64,000 bases of DNA from contig CAYXVG010000017.1 in NCBI GenBank assembly GCA_964468205.1, forward strand, positions 1 to 64,000, read 5' to 3'. The translations under genes were made by a program, and so were the position numbers. Origin of the DNA: CAWELS01 sp964468205. GTDB taxonomy: Bacteria; Acidobacteriota; Terriglobia; Bryobacterales; Bryobacteraceae. This document shows positions 8,971 through 18,044 of the stretch, one piece after another. Under the pieces are notes generated by a model. That model was not told the DNA's origin, did no database searches, and saw only the letters and a list, made by a program, of their open reading frames with translations. The first letter of the stretch is position 1; each line of letters opens with the position of its first letter.

Positions 8971-9825
8971 CTATAACTCCTCGAGCAGCCGCCGGGCCTC
9001 CCAGCGGGCGGGATCGTCCGCAGTGAGTTGCGCGTTCAGGTAGCGATTGAGCAGCTCCCTCGCCGCGTCCGGCTTGCGGTCCGCCTTGATCAACGCGCGG
9101 GCCTGGTGGTACCAGAGTTTCGGACTGCGGGGGAACTTCCGCGAGGCTTCCTCGAAGAGAAGGTCGCTCTCCTCGATGTTCCCCTGGCCGGCGAGGAACA
9201 CAGCGAGGTCGGTGATGCGGTCGAGGCGATCGGGCTCGAGCTCCATCGCCTGCCGGTAGTGGGTCTCGGCGGCCGCCCAGTCCTTGCGCTTCTTTGCGAG
9301 TTCCGCCTGAACCTTACGGTGCCCGGCGGGATCGAGTTCGCCGATCCGGGCGGCGATCGCTTCGGCCTTGTCCACGCCGCCGCCAACGATGCCGGGCGCG
9401 TCAAGGTAGAAGGAGAACAGATCGGTGAGCGCAGCCACGTTTTCGGGAGCCAGTTCCACGGCCTCCTCGAAGGCCCCGCGGCATTTGCGCGCCCGGCCGA
9501 GCGCCTTGAACACGCTGCCGGTCTCGGCCAGGCGGCCGAAGGACTTGCCGAGCCAGTGCCAGTATCCGGCGTTGTCCGGTTCGGCCCGGGTGGCCCGCCT
9601 GAGCGCGTCGACGGCGGATCCGAAGTCGCCGGCGCCGTAGTAGGCCTTGCCGAGCAGAGCGTCAGCGGCCGGGCCGCCGCCGGCGTTCCGAAGCAGTTGA
9701 ATCGCCGCTTCGTACTCGGCGGAACGGTAGCGCTGCGCGGCTTCCCGGAGCGCGTCCGCGGCCAGCGGTCCAACGCTGGCGAGCAGGAGGAGAACCAAGC
9801 CGGTGGGCCGGGAAAACACCCTCAT
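8971..9825 (-). CDS. Secreted TPR-repeat protein
   Basis: A 284-residue protein with a signal peptide (MRVFSRPTGLVLLLLASVGPL, then AADA) and tetratricopeptide repeats over most of its length. A clear repeat is near the N-terminus (LLGKAYYGAGDFGSAVDALR) and another around residue 190 (WAAAETHYRQAMELEPD). TPR scaffolds bind partner proteins; no enzymatic domain is visible. It lies 39 nt after the DUF3604 gene and is probably cotranscribed with it. Its last codons and stop lie inside the 31-bp sequence duplicated across the gap. Confidence 0.8.
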   Translation of the reverse strand: MRVFSRPTGLVLLLLASVGPLAADALREAAQRYRSAEYEAAIQLLRNAGGGPAADALLGKAYYGAGDFGSAVDALRRATRAEPDNAGYWHWLGKSFGRLAETGSVFKALGRARKCRGAFEEAVELAPENVAALTDLFSFYLDAPGIVGGGVDKAEAIAARIGELDPAGHRKVQAELAKKRKDWAAAETHYRQAMELEPDRLDRITDLAVFLAGQGNIEESDLLFEEASRKFPRSPKLWYHQARALIKADRKPDAARELLNRYLNAQLTADDPARWEARRLLEEL

Positions 9826-9864
9826 AAGTTCTTGGATGCGTGGAGCCCGCGGACGGGTTCCACG

Positions 9865-11745
9865 CTAGTCGAACCAGACCGGCGAGGACCAGGCCGCCTC
9901 GGCCTCGCGCAGCAGCACCCGCACGTAGCAGTAATCCGTGCCGGCGGGAGCGGTCCAGGAGATCTCCGCGACACGGGGTCCGGTCAACTCCACTGTGTGC
10001 GCCACCTCTCCGCCGGCGATAAGCTCGACACGGTCGAGTTCGCCGTCGGCCATTACGCGCCCGGAGACCGCGCGGCCGTCGCGCTCGATCTCGATGATGG
10101 TCCGGTTGGCGCTCGTGGCGTAGCACTGCCGGTTATAGAGGGCTTCGAAGATCGCGTCGCGGGTGAGCTCGGGCAGCCAGACGCCGGTGAGGGCATCGTG
10201 GCCGGGTTGGCCCTCGTGCGTGTCCGAGCCGCCGGCGAAACCGAGGCGATGACCTCTGGCGAGCGCTTCCCGGGCGCTGTATTTCGTCTCGGAGTAGGCC
10301 TCCATGCGCCACTCTTTCATGCGGAGCGGCTTCGGGATGTCCGCCTGGTCGCGTGTCTCGGAGCTGCCATGCACCGAGAAAATTTCGAAGAGGCGCCCGC
10401 GCTTCCCGTCGAGAAAGCCCTCGACGCCCTGCCACATCGTGTGGTGAGGGATGGCGAGCGGGAAGCGTTCGTAGCCGGGCTGCCGGATGGCCTCCCAGTA
10501 GGTGCGGCCGGCGGCGCGCACATCCGCGTCCGTCCATTGGCCGAGCTTCTGCTTGATCTTGGCGGCGGCGAGCCGGTCGAGCACGCTCTTCATCCGCTGG
10601 ACGCCGGCTTCGCGGAAGTAGAGGTTGACGTGGTTTTTCGGGAGGTAATGCGTCTCGCCGCCGGCGATGGCGAGATACCTTCCCGGGCGGTGATACCGCT
10701 CCGCATGACGGCAGACGGCTTCCAACCGCTCGGCCACGCTGCCGCGGGCGTCGCGGCCGAAGCCATGATCGGTTATCGAGATGAAGTCGAGGCCCTTGCC
10801 GTACCCGTCGCGGTAGACGTCGGCGAGTTCGCCGCGGCCGTCGCTCGCTTGCGTGTGGATATGGATGTCGCCCCAGTAGAGGCGGCGATTGACGTCCTCC
10901 GTCACCACGACGGGATTGCTGACCGCTTCGAACTCGGCGCCGTTGACCCGCGCCCTGGCCCGCAGATAGTAGACGCCGGGTCTGGCTAGATTGACGGCAA
11001 ACTGGTTCCGGTCAAGCTCTTGGGTCTGGTCCAAAGCACGAATGGTGTAGGACGGCAGAGCGCCTTCGGCCCCGGTCATGGTGACCCACGAAATCGCGAG
11101 CGGAACCGTCACCGTCTCGCACAGGTTGTCGGCCGCATCCTCTAGCCAGGCGGCAACCTGGAACAGCTCACCGGGTTTCACGTAGCTGGGCGCCACCAGA
11201 TGGAGCGACTCCGGTTCCCCGGCGTCAACTCGCAGTCTCTTGGGCTGGAGAGTCTCGAAGCCGCCGTCGCCGTGCCGGTCGAGTTTCGCCTCCACCACCA
11301 GCAACCGCTGCTTGCGGCGGGGCGTCACCTTCTGTTCATTGGTTCCGAAGGTGACCGCCAGCGATTGGCCCGCGGCGAGCGGCGAGCCGGTGATCTCGAT
11401 CACGAGGTCGGAAAGGATATCAAACTCCGGGTTTCGGTTGGTGTTGCGGATCTTGGCGGAGCCGCCGTCGCCGCGCTCAGCCCTCACCAGGCGATTGGTG
11501 GTCTTGTCAGCGGAGAGGCCTCGTTCCAAACCGGTCCACGGTTTCAGGTAGAAGGGAAAGAAGACGGCGCCTCCAGGAGCGATGCCGCCGGCAGGCGCGG
11601 TGATGCGCATCTCGACGATGGTTGGCTTGCCCACCACCAGACTGGTTGGCGAGAATTCGAAATCAACAGCCGGCGAGGAAGAACTTGTGGCGGCGCCGAG
11701 CAGTGCGGCGAAGGCGCCAAGCATGACAGATCTGCGCGAGTTCAT
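9865..11745 (-). CDS. DUF3604/PHP-domain secreted protein
   Basis: A 626-residue protein starting at the ATG at 11745, where a Tat-like or Sec signal begins (MNSRRSVMLGAFAALLGAA). The first half is beta-rich. From about residue 290 it has a PHP-type metallohydrolase fold with metal-ligand motifs: GDIHIHTQASDG, SITDHG, GGETHY, IPHHTMW and GSDTHEG. DUF3604 proteins of this shape are common in Acidobacteria and Planctomycetes; their substrate is not established, and phosphoester hydrolysis is only suggested by the fold. A longer open frame exists upstream but runs into the divergent OmpA-like gene and a tandem repeat, so I reject it. Confidence 0.8.
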   Translation of the reverse strand: MNSRRSVMLGAFAALLGAATSSSSPAVDFEFSPTSLVVGKPTIVEMRITAPAGGIAPGGAVFFPFYLKPWTGLERGLSADKTTNRLVRAERGDGGSAKIRNTNRNPEFDILSDLVIEITGSPLAAGQSLAVTFGTNEQKVTPRRKQRLLVVEAKLDRHGDGGFETLQPKRLRVDAGEPESLHLVAPSYVKPGELFQVAAWLEDAADNLCETVTVPLAISWVTMTGAEGALPSYTIRALDQTQELDRNQFAVNLARPGVYYLRARARVNGAEFEAVSNPVVVTEDVNRRLYWGDIHIHTQASDGRGELADVYRDGYGKGLDFISITDHGFGRDARGSVAERLEAVCRHAERYHRPGRYLAIAGGETHYLPKNHVNLYFREAGVQRMKSVLDRLAAAKIKQKLGQWTDADVRAAGRTYWEAIRQPGYERFPLAIPHHTMWQGVEGFLDGKRGRLFEIFSVHGSSETRDQADIPKPLRMKEWRMEAYSETKYSAREALARGHRLGFAGGSDTHEGQPGHDALTGVWLPELTRDAIFEALYNRQCYATSANRTIIEIERDGRAVSGRVMADGELDRVELIAGGEVAHTVELTGPRVAEISWTAPAGTDYCYVRVLLREAEAAWSSPVWFD

Positions 11746-11780
11746 GACCGTGAATCCCGCGACCATCATATCCGGAAGCG

Positions 11781-11846
11781 GCCGCAAGGGTAATGCATTC
11801 CAGCCGCAAGGGTAATGCATTCCAGCCGCAAGGGTAATGCGTTCCA
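11781..11846. repeat. Three tandem 22-bp repeats in a divergent promoter region
   Basis: The unit (GCCGCAAGGGTAATGCATTC plus CA) occurs at 11781-11802, 11803-11824 and 11825-11846. The first two copies are identical and the third differs by one base (ATGCGTT). They lie between the divergent starts at 11745 and 11874. A 22-bp period is about two DNA turns, so all copies face the same side of the helix. Confidence 0.9.
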
Positions 11847-11860
11847 ATTGTGCGAGCCGA

Positions 11861-11866
11861 TAGACT
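11861..11866 (+). promoter_or_regulatory. TAGACT -10 box, 7 nt before ATG
   Basis: TAGACT followed by seven bases and the ATG at 11874. It matches the TANNNT-N7-start pattern seen at several genes here and predicts a leaderless or nearly leaderless transcript. Confidence 0.5.
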
Positions 11867-11873
11867 AAGAGTG

Positions 11874-13340
11874 ATGAGAATTCTGGCCAGCGCTTTGTTG
11901 TTGGCGGGCGCCACCCTATGCGGGGTTCCCGGATGGGCCCAAGGGGGCGGCTCCGCCCTGGAGCGCGAAATTGTGGCCGCCACATATCCCGAAGGCACGG
12001 CCGTCAAGCTGGCGCTTGCCGCCACCCCGCACATGGCGTTTGCAACCGGCGAAGCGAAGGTGAAGCGGGACCAGGGCATCACCGGCGTTGAGGTGGACCT
12101 CAAAGATATCCAGCCGGCGATGATGTTCGGCGGGGACCTCAACACCTATGTGCTCTGGGTGGTTTCCCCCGAGGGGACGGTGTTCAACGTGGGCGAGATT
12201 CTGCCCAAGGGGGGCAAAGCGAAACAGAAAGCGACCACGCCACTTGCCTGTTTCGGCATCATGATCTCGGCCGAGCCTCATTTTCTGGCAGACAAGCCGA
12301 GCCGGTTTCTGATTCTCAGCAGCACGGACACAGGTCTTGCGGAGCAGCGAGGCATCGCGAAGACCAACTTTGCATACTCGGATTTTGTTGAGGATTATCA
12401 CTTCGAGACCGAGAACCTCGGCGGGCCTGCCGACACCAGGGGACTCACCCGGTCTGACCGGCACCAAGCGATTGTGGCGGTCCGTTTTGCCGAGGAGGCC
12501 GGCGCCCAGGAGTGGGCGGCGGAGGAGTTCGAGCAGGCGCGCGCCGCGCTCAGCTCGACGCTGCAGGCGTTTGGAACGGGCACCGATGAGAAGCAGCTTA
12601 CGGTGATCGCCCACCGGGCGGTGCGCAAGGCCGTTCTAGCGAAGCGGCTGGCCGAGGAGCGCCGGGCGGCGGCGATGCTGGCCGACGAGCGGAAGATGAA
12701 CCGCGAGACCATCGAGCGCCTGCAGAGCGAAAAGGCGGCGGCGGAAGCGGCGGTTGCCCGCCTGACGGTGGAACTGAACCAGTCGAAGGAACGATTCGAG
12801 CGGGCCTCCGGCAGGCTCGAATCCTTGGAGCGGGAGATGCTCGAGGTGAGCCAGGAAGCGGACCAGTTGGCGCGGGAACGGTCCGCGGCGCAGGAGGCGG
12901 CACAAGCGGCCGAGGAGCAGGCGGCGGCGTTCTTCGCCCGGATGCGGCACGCCATGGCGCAGGTGGCTGAGATCCGCGAGTCGGACCGGGGATTGGTGGT
13001 CAACCTGCCGGACGTGCTGTTCGCGTCGGGTAGTTCCCAGTTGCAGTCGAGCGCGAAGGAGGTACTCAGCCGGATTGCCGGCGTGCTGCTCGTTGCGCCC
13101 GAGTATCAACTCAGCATCGAAGGCCACACTGACAGCACCGGACGCGCGGCCCTGAACCAGCAACTCTCCGAGAAGCGGGCCATCGCCGTCGTGAACTACC
13201 TGGGCCAATGCGGAATCTCGCCGGCGATGATGTCGATGCGGGGCTACGGCGCGTCGAAGCCGATCGCCTCGAACAGGACCCCAGCCGGCCGCAGGCAGAA
13301 CCGCCGCGTGGAGATTATCATCGAAGGCCTGACGAGGTAG
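11874..13340 (+). CDS. OmpA-domain protein with coiled coil
   Basis: A 488-residue protein with a signal peptide (MRILASALLLAGATLCGVPG) and an N-terminal domain I do not recognise. A long alanine/glutamate-rich coiled coil spans about 240-360. A C-terminal OmpA/MotB peptidoglycan-binding domain (about 375-485) carries the family motifs IEGHTDSTG, NQQLSEKRAIAVVNYL, GYGASKPIASN and GRRQNRRVEI. It probably anchors an envelope structure to the cell wall from the periplasm. The ATG at 11874 is favoured over an upstream in-frame GTG because of the signal peptide and the -10 box at 11861. Confidence 0.85.
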   Translation: MRILASALLLAGATLCGVPGWAQGGGSALEREIVAATYPEGTAVKLALAATPHMAFATGEAKVKRDQGITGVEVDLKDIQPAMMFGGDLNTYVLWVVSPEGTVFNVGEILPKGGKAKQKATTPLACFGIMISAEPHFLADKPSRFLILSSTDTGLAEQRGIAKTNFAYSDFVEDYHFETENLGGPADTRGLTRSDRHQAIVAVRFAEEAGAQEWAAEEFEQARAALSSTLQAFGTGTDEKQLTVIAHRAVRKAVLAKRLAEERRAAAMLADERKMNRETIERLQSEKAAAEAAVARLTVELNQSKERFERASGRLESLEREMLEVSQEADQLARERSAAQEAAQAAEEQAAAFFARMRHAMAQVAEIRESDRGLVVNLPDVLFASGSSQLQSSAKEVLSRIAGVLLVAPEYQLSIEGHTDSTGRAALNQQLSEKRAIAVVNYLGQCGISPAMMSMRGYGASKPIASNRTPAGRRQNRRVEIIIEGLTR

Positions 13341-13366
13341 AGGCGGAACAGGGATGCGGTGTTCTG

Positions 13367-13372
13367 TATAAT
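13367..13372 (+). promoter_or_regulatory. TATAAT box before the sugar isomerase gene
   Basis: A perfect TATAAT 17 nt before the GTG start at 13390. No good -35 is visible, and the ribosome-binding site lies within the predicted very short leader. Confidence 0.35.
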
Positions 13373-13389
13373 CACGGAGAGAGATTGAC

Positions 13390-14247
13390 GTGCCCTATTC
13401 CCGCAGGCAGTTCCTCGCCGCGGCGGCCGCAGGAGCCGCTGCCAGACGTCTTGGCGCAGGCAGTCTCGATGCCGTAAAGATCGGCGTCACGGACTGGAAC
13501 CTGCGTCTCAGCTCACAGGTTGAAGCTCTGCAACTCGCTCACGAGATCGGTTTCGCGGGCGTCGAAGTGTCCCTTGGCCGCGAACCGGCCGGCGGAATAC
13601 TGGCGCTTGCTTCGGCCGAACTGCAGGATCGCTATCTGGAGGTCTCCGGCAAGCTTGGCGTGGAGATCGCCGGCACGTGCCTGAACATTCTGCATCGCAA
13701 CTATCTGAAGAGCGACCAACTCGGCCAGAAGTGGGTGGTGGACGCGATTCCGATCTCGGCCCGGCTGAAGGCCCCGGTGATTCTGCTGCCTTTCTTCGGA
13801 AAAGGCGCTCTGGAGACGACGCGGGATCTTGACTACGTGGGCGACTTTCTGCGCGAAGCGGCGCCGGAAGCGCGCAAGTCCGGCGTGATACTCGGCCTGG
13901 AGAACACGAACTCCGCCCGCGAGAATGTCCGTATCATGGAGCGCTCCCGCTCCGATGCCGTCAAGGTCTACTATGACGTTGGGAACTCCACCCGGAACGG
14001 CTATGACATCTACGAGGAGATGAAGTGGCTGGGTAGAGAGAAGATCTGCCAGATCCACCTGAAAGACAACCCTCACTACCTTGGCGAAGGCGAAGTCGAC
14101 TTTTCGAGGGTGATGACAACCATCGCTCAAATCGGCTATCGCGGTTTTGCCAATCTGGAAACGAACTCCCCATCAAAATCGATCGCCGAGGACATGCGCC
14201 GGAACCTGGCTTTCATCCGGCGGGTGATTGCCGGGGCGAAGGCATAG
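13390..14247 (+). CDS. Tat-exported sugar phosphate isomerase/epimerase-like TIM-barrel protein
   Basis: A 285-residue member of the xylose-isomerase-like TIM-barrel superfamily (sugar phosphate isomerases/epimerases, AP endonuclease 2 fold). It begins with a twin-arginine signal (SRRQFLAAAAAGAA). Likely metal-site residues are in EVSLGREP, LGLENTNS, YYDVGNS, QIHLKDNP and NLETNSPS. Homologues typically isomerise or epimerise keto-sugars with a divalent metal; the substrate here is unknown. The start is a GTG at 13390 with GGAGAGA upstream. It lies 49 nt downstream of the OmpA-like gene. Confidence 0.85.
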   Translation: MPYSRRQFLAAAAAGAAARRLGAGSLDAVKIGVTDWNLRLSSQVEALQLAHEIGFAGVEVSLGREPAGGILALASAELQDRYLEVSGKLGVEIAGTCLNILHRNYLKSDQLGQKWVVDAIPISARLKAPVILLPFFGKGALETTRDLDYVGDFLREAAPEARKSGVILGLENTNSARENVRIMERSRSDAVKVYYDVGNSTRNGYDIYEEMKWLGREKICQIHLKDNPHYLGEGEVDFSRVMTTIAQIGYRGFANLETNSPSKSIAEDMRRNLAFIRRVIAGAKA

Positions 14248-14431
14248 CGAACACTCACCATAAACTGAGGCAGGGAGCGGACTTAGCCAGCCAAAACGCC
14301 ACTTGCTAGTGGTGACATCCGTGATTGGTCAATCCAAATTTGGTGGCGTGAAAGTGAGTTTCAGAGTTCCGCACCAGATTGATCGAATTATTCAAAGCCT
14401 GTATTTATAGGACTTTGGACGCGCTTTTCCC

Positions 14432-14460
14432 TTGACAACGGCGTTACAGGAGTTTATTAT
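14432..14460 (+). promoter_or_regulatory. Near-consensus sigma-70-type promoter for the CarD gene
   Basis: TTGACA at 14432-14437, a 17-nt spacer, then TATTAT at 14455-14460. The predicted start of transcription is near 14467, leaving a leader of about 53 nt before the ATG at 14520. Confidence 0.8.
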
Positions 14461-14519
14461 TTTAACTTCGGTAAGCCCAAGTACGATACAACTACTTCAA
14501 GGTGTATAGAGGTCCAGGT

Positions 14520-15029
14520 ATGACCTTCAATGTCGGCGAAAAAGTAGTATATCCGAATCAAGGTGTTGGAACGATCGAAAACATTAGCATGCGGGCTTTC
14601 GGGGCGCGGCCGGAGAGGTTCTATCTTCTGCGGCTGGCTTCAAACCATCTGACGGTGATGGTTCCCTTCTCGCATGTCGGCGATGTTGGTCTCCGAAAAG
14701 TAACCAAGGACGGGCAGGTGGAGCATATGCTGCAATACCTTGCCACCGGCGAATGCAAGAGCCGGAAAGACTGGAAGAACCGCTATAAGGAGAACTCCGA
14801 GAAGATGCGCGACGGCAGCCTGATGGGTGTGGCCGAAGTGCTGAAGAACCTGCTCATGCTACAGAAGCGGAAGCCGCTGTCGTTCCGCGAAAAGAAGATG
14901 CTGGACAAGGCCCGGCATATGCTGATCATGGAGGTCTCGATCGCCCGTGCGGAGCGAGAGCCGGCGGCGATTGAGCGCCTTGAGAAGGCCCTCGCGAAAG
15001 CGGAGCTGGAGCTTCCGCCGGCGCTCTAG
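14520..15029 (+). CDS. CarD/CdnL-family RNA-polymerase-binding transcriptional regulator
   Basis: A 169-residue protein. Residues 1-60 form the CarD/TRCF-type RNA-polymerase-interacting domain (MTFNVGEKVVYPNQGVGTIE, then VMVPFSHVGDVGLRKV), followed by an all-helical C-terminal region. In bacteria that have it, CarD/CdnL binds the RNA polymerase beta subunit and stabilises the open promoter complex, especially at rRNA promoters. The ATG at 14520 matches the family N-terminus; an in-frame GTG at 14502 would add six residues. It has its own strong promoter and appears monocistronic. Confidence 0.9.
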   Translation: MTFNVGEKVVYPNQGVGTIENISMRAFGARPERFYLLRLASNHLTVMVPFSHVGDVGLRKVTKDGQVEHMLQYLATGECKSRKDWKNRYKENSEKMRDGSLMGVAEVLKNLLMLQKRKPLSFREKKMLDKARHMLIMEVSIARAEREPAAIERLEKALAKAELELPPAL

Positions 15030-15479
15030 TCAAACGGCTGGTGAATCCGTAGCGCACAAATCGTGCGGTGGACGTTCTGTCTGCGCTATCCGGACGATGC
15101 CAGGCAGACGGACAGCGAATCTGTTTCTCCACCCGGTCCCGCTCAGGACCGAGCATCTCCACTGATTATCCCTGACAACACCGGAGTGATAGGCTTCCGT
15201 GGGAGCCCCCGGATTTGCGGGGCCGCGGCGCAGCGGGTCGCCGCCGAGGAAACTGAGGCCGCGGCGATCGAGTCGGCCAACCCGGATTTGCGGGGCCGCG
15301 GCGCAGCGGGTAGCCGCGACTTTTAGCCTTGGACGTCAGGGGGCAATCTCCTCGCAGTGTAGTAAGGGGTTTCCCTTAGTTGGCGTTCTAACCAGCGCCC
15401 CTCGCAATCCTCCACTAAGCGCTTCACCGCGTGGAAGAACACCCCCCAGCGGACGATAGTTTACTAAGAAACGGGATTC
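15030..15479. other. Intergenic region with a 31-bp direct repeat
   Basis: 450 bases with no supported gene. It contains two copies of a GC-rich repeat (15208-15238 and 15281-15311). No terminator or promoter could be assigned with confidence. Confidence 0.5.
15208..15311. repeat. 31-bp direct repeat, two copies 73 bp apart
   Basis: Positions 15208-15238 and 15281-15311 are identical (beginning CCCGGATTTGCGGGG). The match continues five more bases after a single mismatch. The intervening 42 bp are unique. Confidence 0.85.
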
Positions 15480-18044
15480 ATGCGCTGTCTGTACTGTGGA
15501 AAGCGACTCTCTTTGCTGCGCAAGCTTGCCGGCAAGGAGTTTTGCTGTGACGCGCACCACACGCTGTACGTTGAGGATCAAGAGTCGCTGGGCCTAGCCC
15601 GGTTGATTGAAGCCAAACAGACATCGAAGGGCTCGAGCGGGGGCCATAACAAGATCACCGAGAGCCGGCACGGTGAGATTCCACCGCCGGTGGAACGGTT
15701 CGTGCCGCAGTTCCCAAAGGTCCAGGTACAGATCCGGCCGTATTTCAATGTTACGAGCCAGATCTTAGTCTCACCCTCCGTATCGATTCCCCAAGTGGAC
15801 CTCTCCGTTGCGCCATGCCGCGTTGCGGCATGCCGCCGTGAGGTTTCGCTGCGGCATTTGGACGCGCCGGCTGACCGGCCTGATATTCCCGAGCCGCACT
15901 TTCTGGGCGTAGAAATGGGCGTCAGCTATCCTCCGCCGCTGGGGCCCGAAGCGCCACGGGTTGAGGACTCACCCCGGCCTGGACTCGTGGCCCCGTTGGG
16001 GCCGGCAGTGCAAGCCGCCTCGACCGCCGGGCGGGGAGTAGACCCGGGCGAGTTGTTGTCCGCGGGGGCCGTCGAGTGGCCCAGCCATGCTCTTAGCCTA
16101 GATTGCGAGCTGAGCACGGGCGGCGTGCTTCCGGAACAAGCGCCGCCGCCGCCGGCCAAAGGACGTGCGGCGGGGTCTGGCGTTCCCCTGTCGTTCCGTC
16201 TCGATGTAGTTGCTCCGAGCGGGAAGCAGGAGCTGTTTCCGCCGGCGAGGCACACTGATTCCAGGGTTTCGCGCGGCGTGGAAGAGATGGTGACCGGCTT
16301 TGCCACCTTGCGTGTCAACGCGCTGGGCGGTCCGGGTTTTCGCGATTCGGAACCGCCAGAAGCCGAGGTCCGGGATCTGCCCTGCGCACAGCCGTCCCTA
16401 AATATGGGGGTTAATGTTTGTCTGCTTGGGGAAGCCGGGGGGGGCGGGGAAGCCGAGTGGCGGCTGGAACCCAAGTCAGGGAATTGCGCGCCACGGCGGG
16501 AGGCCGCGGCCGCGGAGGTTAGCGTGCCGGCCCGAGTGACGCCAGCCGGGCCTACCATCGAAGCGAGTCACGAGCTTTCGCCGGCCGGACTTCAGGCCCC
16601 GGCCGCCGTTCCCTTCGTGGCGGCTGGGCGGCCGGCCGCATCCCCGCGTTGGGCCGAGCCTGTAGCCGCTTTGCCGGCGGCGCTGGCAATGGACGCCCCG
16701 CCGCAGGAATGCCGATTGGCGCCGGCCGGGCTTTGGCAGGCCGTCAGAGCGATTACGGCGGCCGCGAAGGGTCCAAAGGGCGCCCTCCCGGAATTCCGAC
16801 CCAAGCCCGGATTCGAGCTGGACAGACTGGCTATCCCATCGGGGCACCGGCCCCGCGGGGTATCCGAATTGCCAGCGGCCGCCGGACCGAGGCGGATGCC
16901 GTTCCAAGGCGATTGCACCTTCGGCGGCGCTAGGCGGGCGCCGACGCCAGCTCCCTTGCCGCCGCCGGTGATGCACATCGAAGCCGAGTATTCTTCGCTC
17001 AGCGGCTGGAGTGGGACGGACTCATCTCAGCCGGTTACGGTGACCTGTCAGACGGGGCTACTCCCGCTGCCAGTGGATCGATTCGCACCCCGGCGCGGAG
17101 AGGAGATCAGCAAGTGCGACCTGGCCCCAGAATCAACGGGGTGCGGCATTTTGATGCCGAGGCTGCGGGCGACTCCGGTCAAGGACAGCTTTGCGAGCCT
17201 GCAAGCGGAGAAGAAAGCGGACACTCCGGTGTGGCAGAGGCTTGCAGCCCCGGCCGTGGCCGCCCTTCGTGCGACGCCGCCAGGAGTGCGCTGGCTGGTG
17301 ATGGCAATTCCACTGGCAAGTCTACTGTTCTGGCACGTTGCCAGCCGGGAAGAGGTGGCGAGCGCAGTAAGCGTGAAGGAAGATGCCCAGTCCGTGCTGG
17401 CTGTGCGGTGGCAAGCGTTCCAGGAGAACGTCAGCAGCCGAGCCGCCGTCTCGCTCGCGGACGATTTTCGCGGCGGCCTCAGTGAGTGGACCGGCGGGAA
17501 GGAGTGGTCGAAGAGTTGGTACTACGACGCCGCGGGTTTCATTCGCCCCGGAAGCCTGGCGTTGTATAAGCCGTCGATGCAACTGGCCGATTATGAATTC
17601 GAGTTTGCCGCTGTTATTGAGAGCGGCGGCATGAACTGGGTTTTCCGGGCGTCCGACCTCGAGAACTACTACGGAGCGAGGCTGTCCATTATTGAACCGG
17701 GTCCAATGCCGAAGGGCGCCATTGACTGGTATGCCGTGGTGGATGGGAAGAGGAGCAGAGCGAACCGCACGGTGTTGCCATTCGATCTGCGCAACGAGAA
17801 AATGTACCGTTTCCGGGTTACCGTCCGGGGAACTTCGTTCACGACGTTCTTGGATGACCGGGTGATCGACTTCTTCGAAGACGACCGGTTGTCGAGGGGA
17901 GGAGTCGGCTTCTTCCAAAGCCGGGGAGACAAAGTGCGACTGCGCTGGATCAGCGTCATCCACCAGTACGACGTGCTCGGAAGACTGTGCGCTCTGATAT
18001 CGCCTTACAGTCTCGAGAACACACCGAGGAGTGTGAGCCAATGA
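15480..18044 (+). CDS. Zinc-finger, disordered, single-pass membrane protein with a ConA-like C-terminal domain
   Basis: An 854-residue protein of a layout I do not recognise as a named family. Residues 1-30 resemble a small zinc finger (C3, C6, then CCDAHH near 22-27). Residues 50-600 are low-complexity, rich in P, A, G, R and E, and probably disordered. One transmembrane helix lies near 605-622 (LVMAIPLASLLFWHV). Residues 655-835 look like a concanavalin/LamG-type beta-sandwich (DDFRGGLSEW, GMNWVFRASDLENYYGARL, GVGFFQSRGDKVRLRW). The zinc finger should be cytoplasmic and the sandwich periplasmic. Its stop codon overlaps the ATG of the following TPR gene (ATGA), indicating translational coupling. 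No strong ribosome-binding site precedes the ATG. Confidence 0.75.
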   Translation: MRCLYCGKRLSLLRKLAGKEFCCDAHHTLYVEDQESLGLARLIEAKQTSKGSSGGHNKITESRHGEIPPPVERFVPQFPKVQVQIRPYFNVTSQILVSPSVSIPQVDLSVAPCRVAACRREVSLRHLDAPADRPDIPEPHFLGVEMGVSYPPPLGPEAPRVEDSPRPGLVAPLGPAVQAASTAGRGVDPGELLSAGAVEWPSHALSLDCELSTGGVLPEQAPPPPAKGRAAGSGVPLSFRLDVVAPSGKQELFPPARHTDSRVSRGVEEMVTGFATLRVNALGGPGFRDSEPPEAEVRDLPCAQPSLNMGVNVCLLGEAGGGGEAEWRLEPKSGNCAPRREAAAAEVSVPARVTPAGPTIEASHELSPAGLQAPAAVPFVAAGRPAASPRWAEPVAALPAALAMDAPPQECRLAPAGLWQAVRAITAAAKGPKGALPEFRPKPGFELDRLAIPSGHRPRGVSELPAAAGPRRMPFQGDCTFGGARRAPTPAPLPPPVMHIEAEYSSLSGWSGTDSSQPVTVTCQTGLLPLPVDRFAPRRGEEISKCDLAPESTGCGILMPRLRATPVKDSFASLQAEKKADTPVWQRLAAPAVAALRATPPGVRWLVMAIPLASLLFWHVASREEVASAVSVKEDAQSVLAVRWQAFQENVSSRAAVSLADDFRGGLSEWTGGKEWSKSWYYDAAGFIRPGSLALYKPSMQLADYEFEFAAVIESGGMNWVFRASDLENYYGARLSIIEPGPMPKGAIDWYAVVDGKRSRANRTVLPFDLRNEKMYRFRVTVRGTSFTTFLDDRVIDFFEDDRLSRGGVGFFQSRGDKVRLRWISVIHQYDVLGRLCALISPYSLENTPRSVSQ

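Noticed and set aside
9028..10989. 653-residue plus-strand frame
   Set aside because: It is a shadow of the TPR and DUF3604 genes on the other strand and has no domain of its own.
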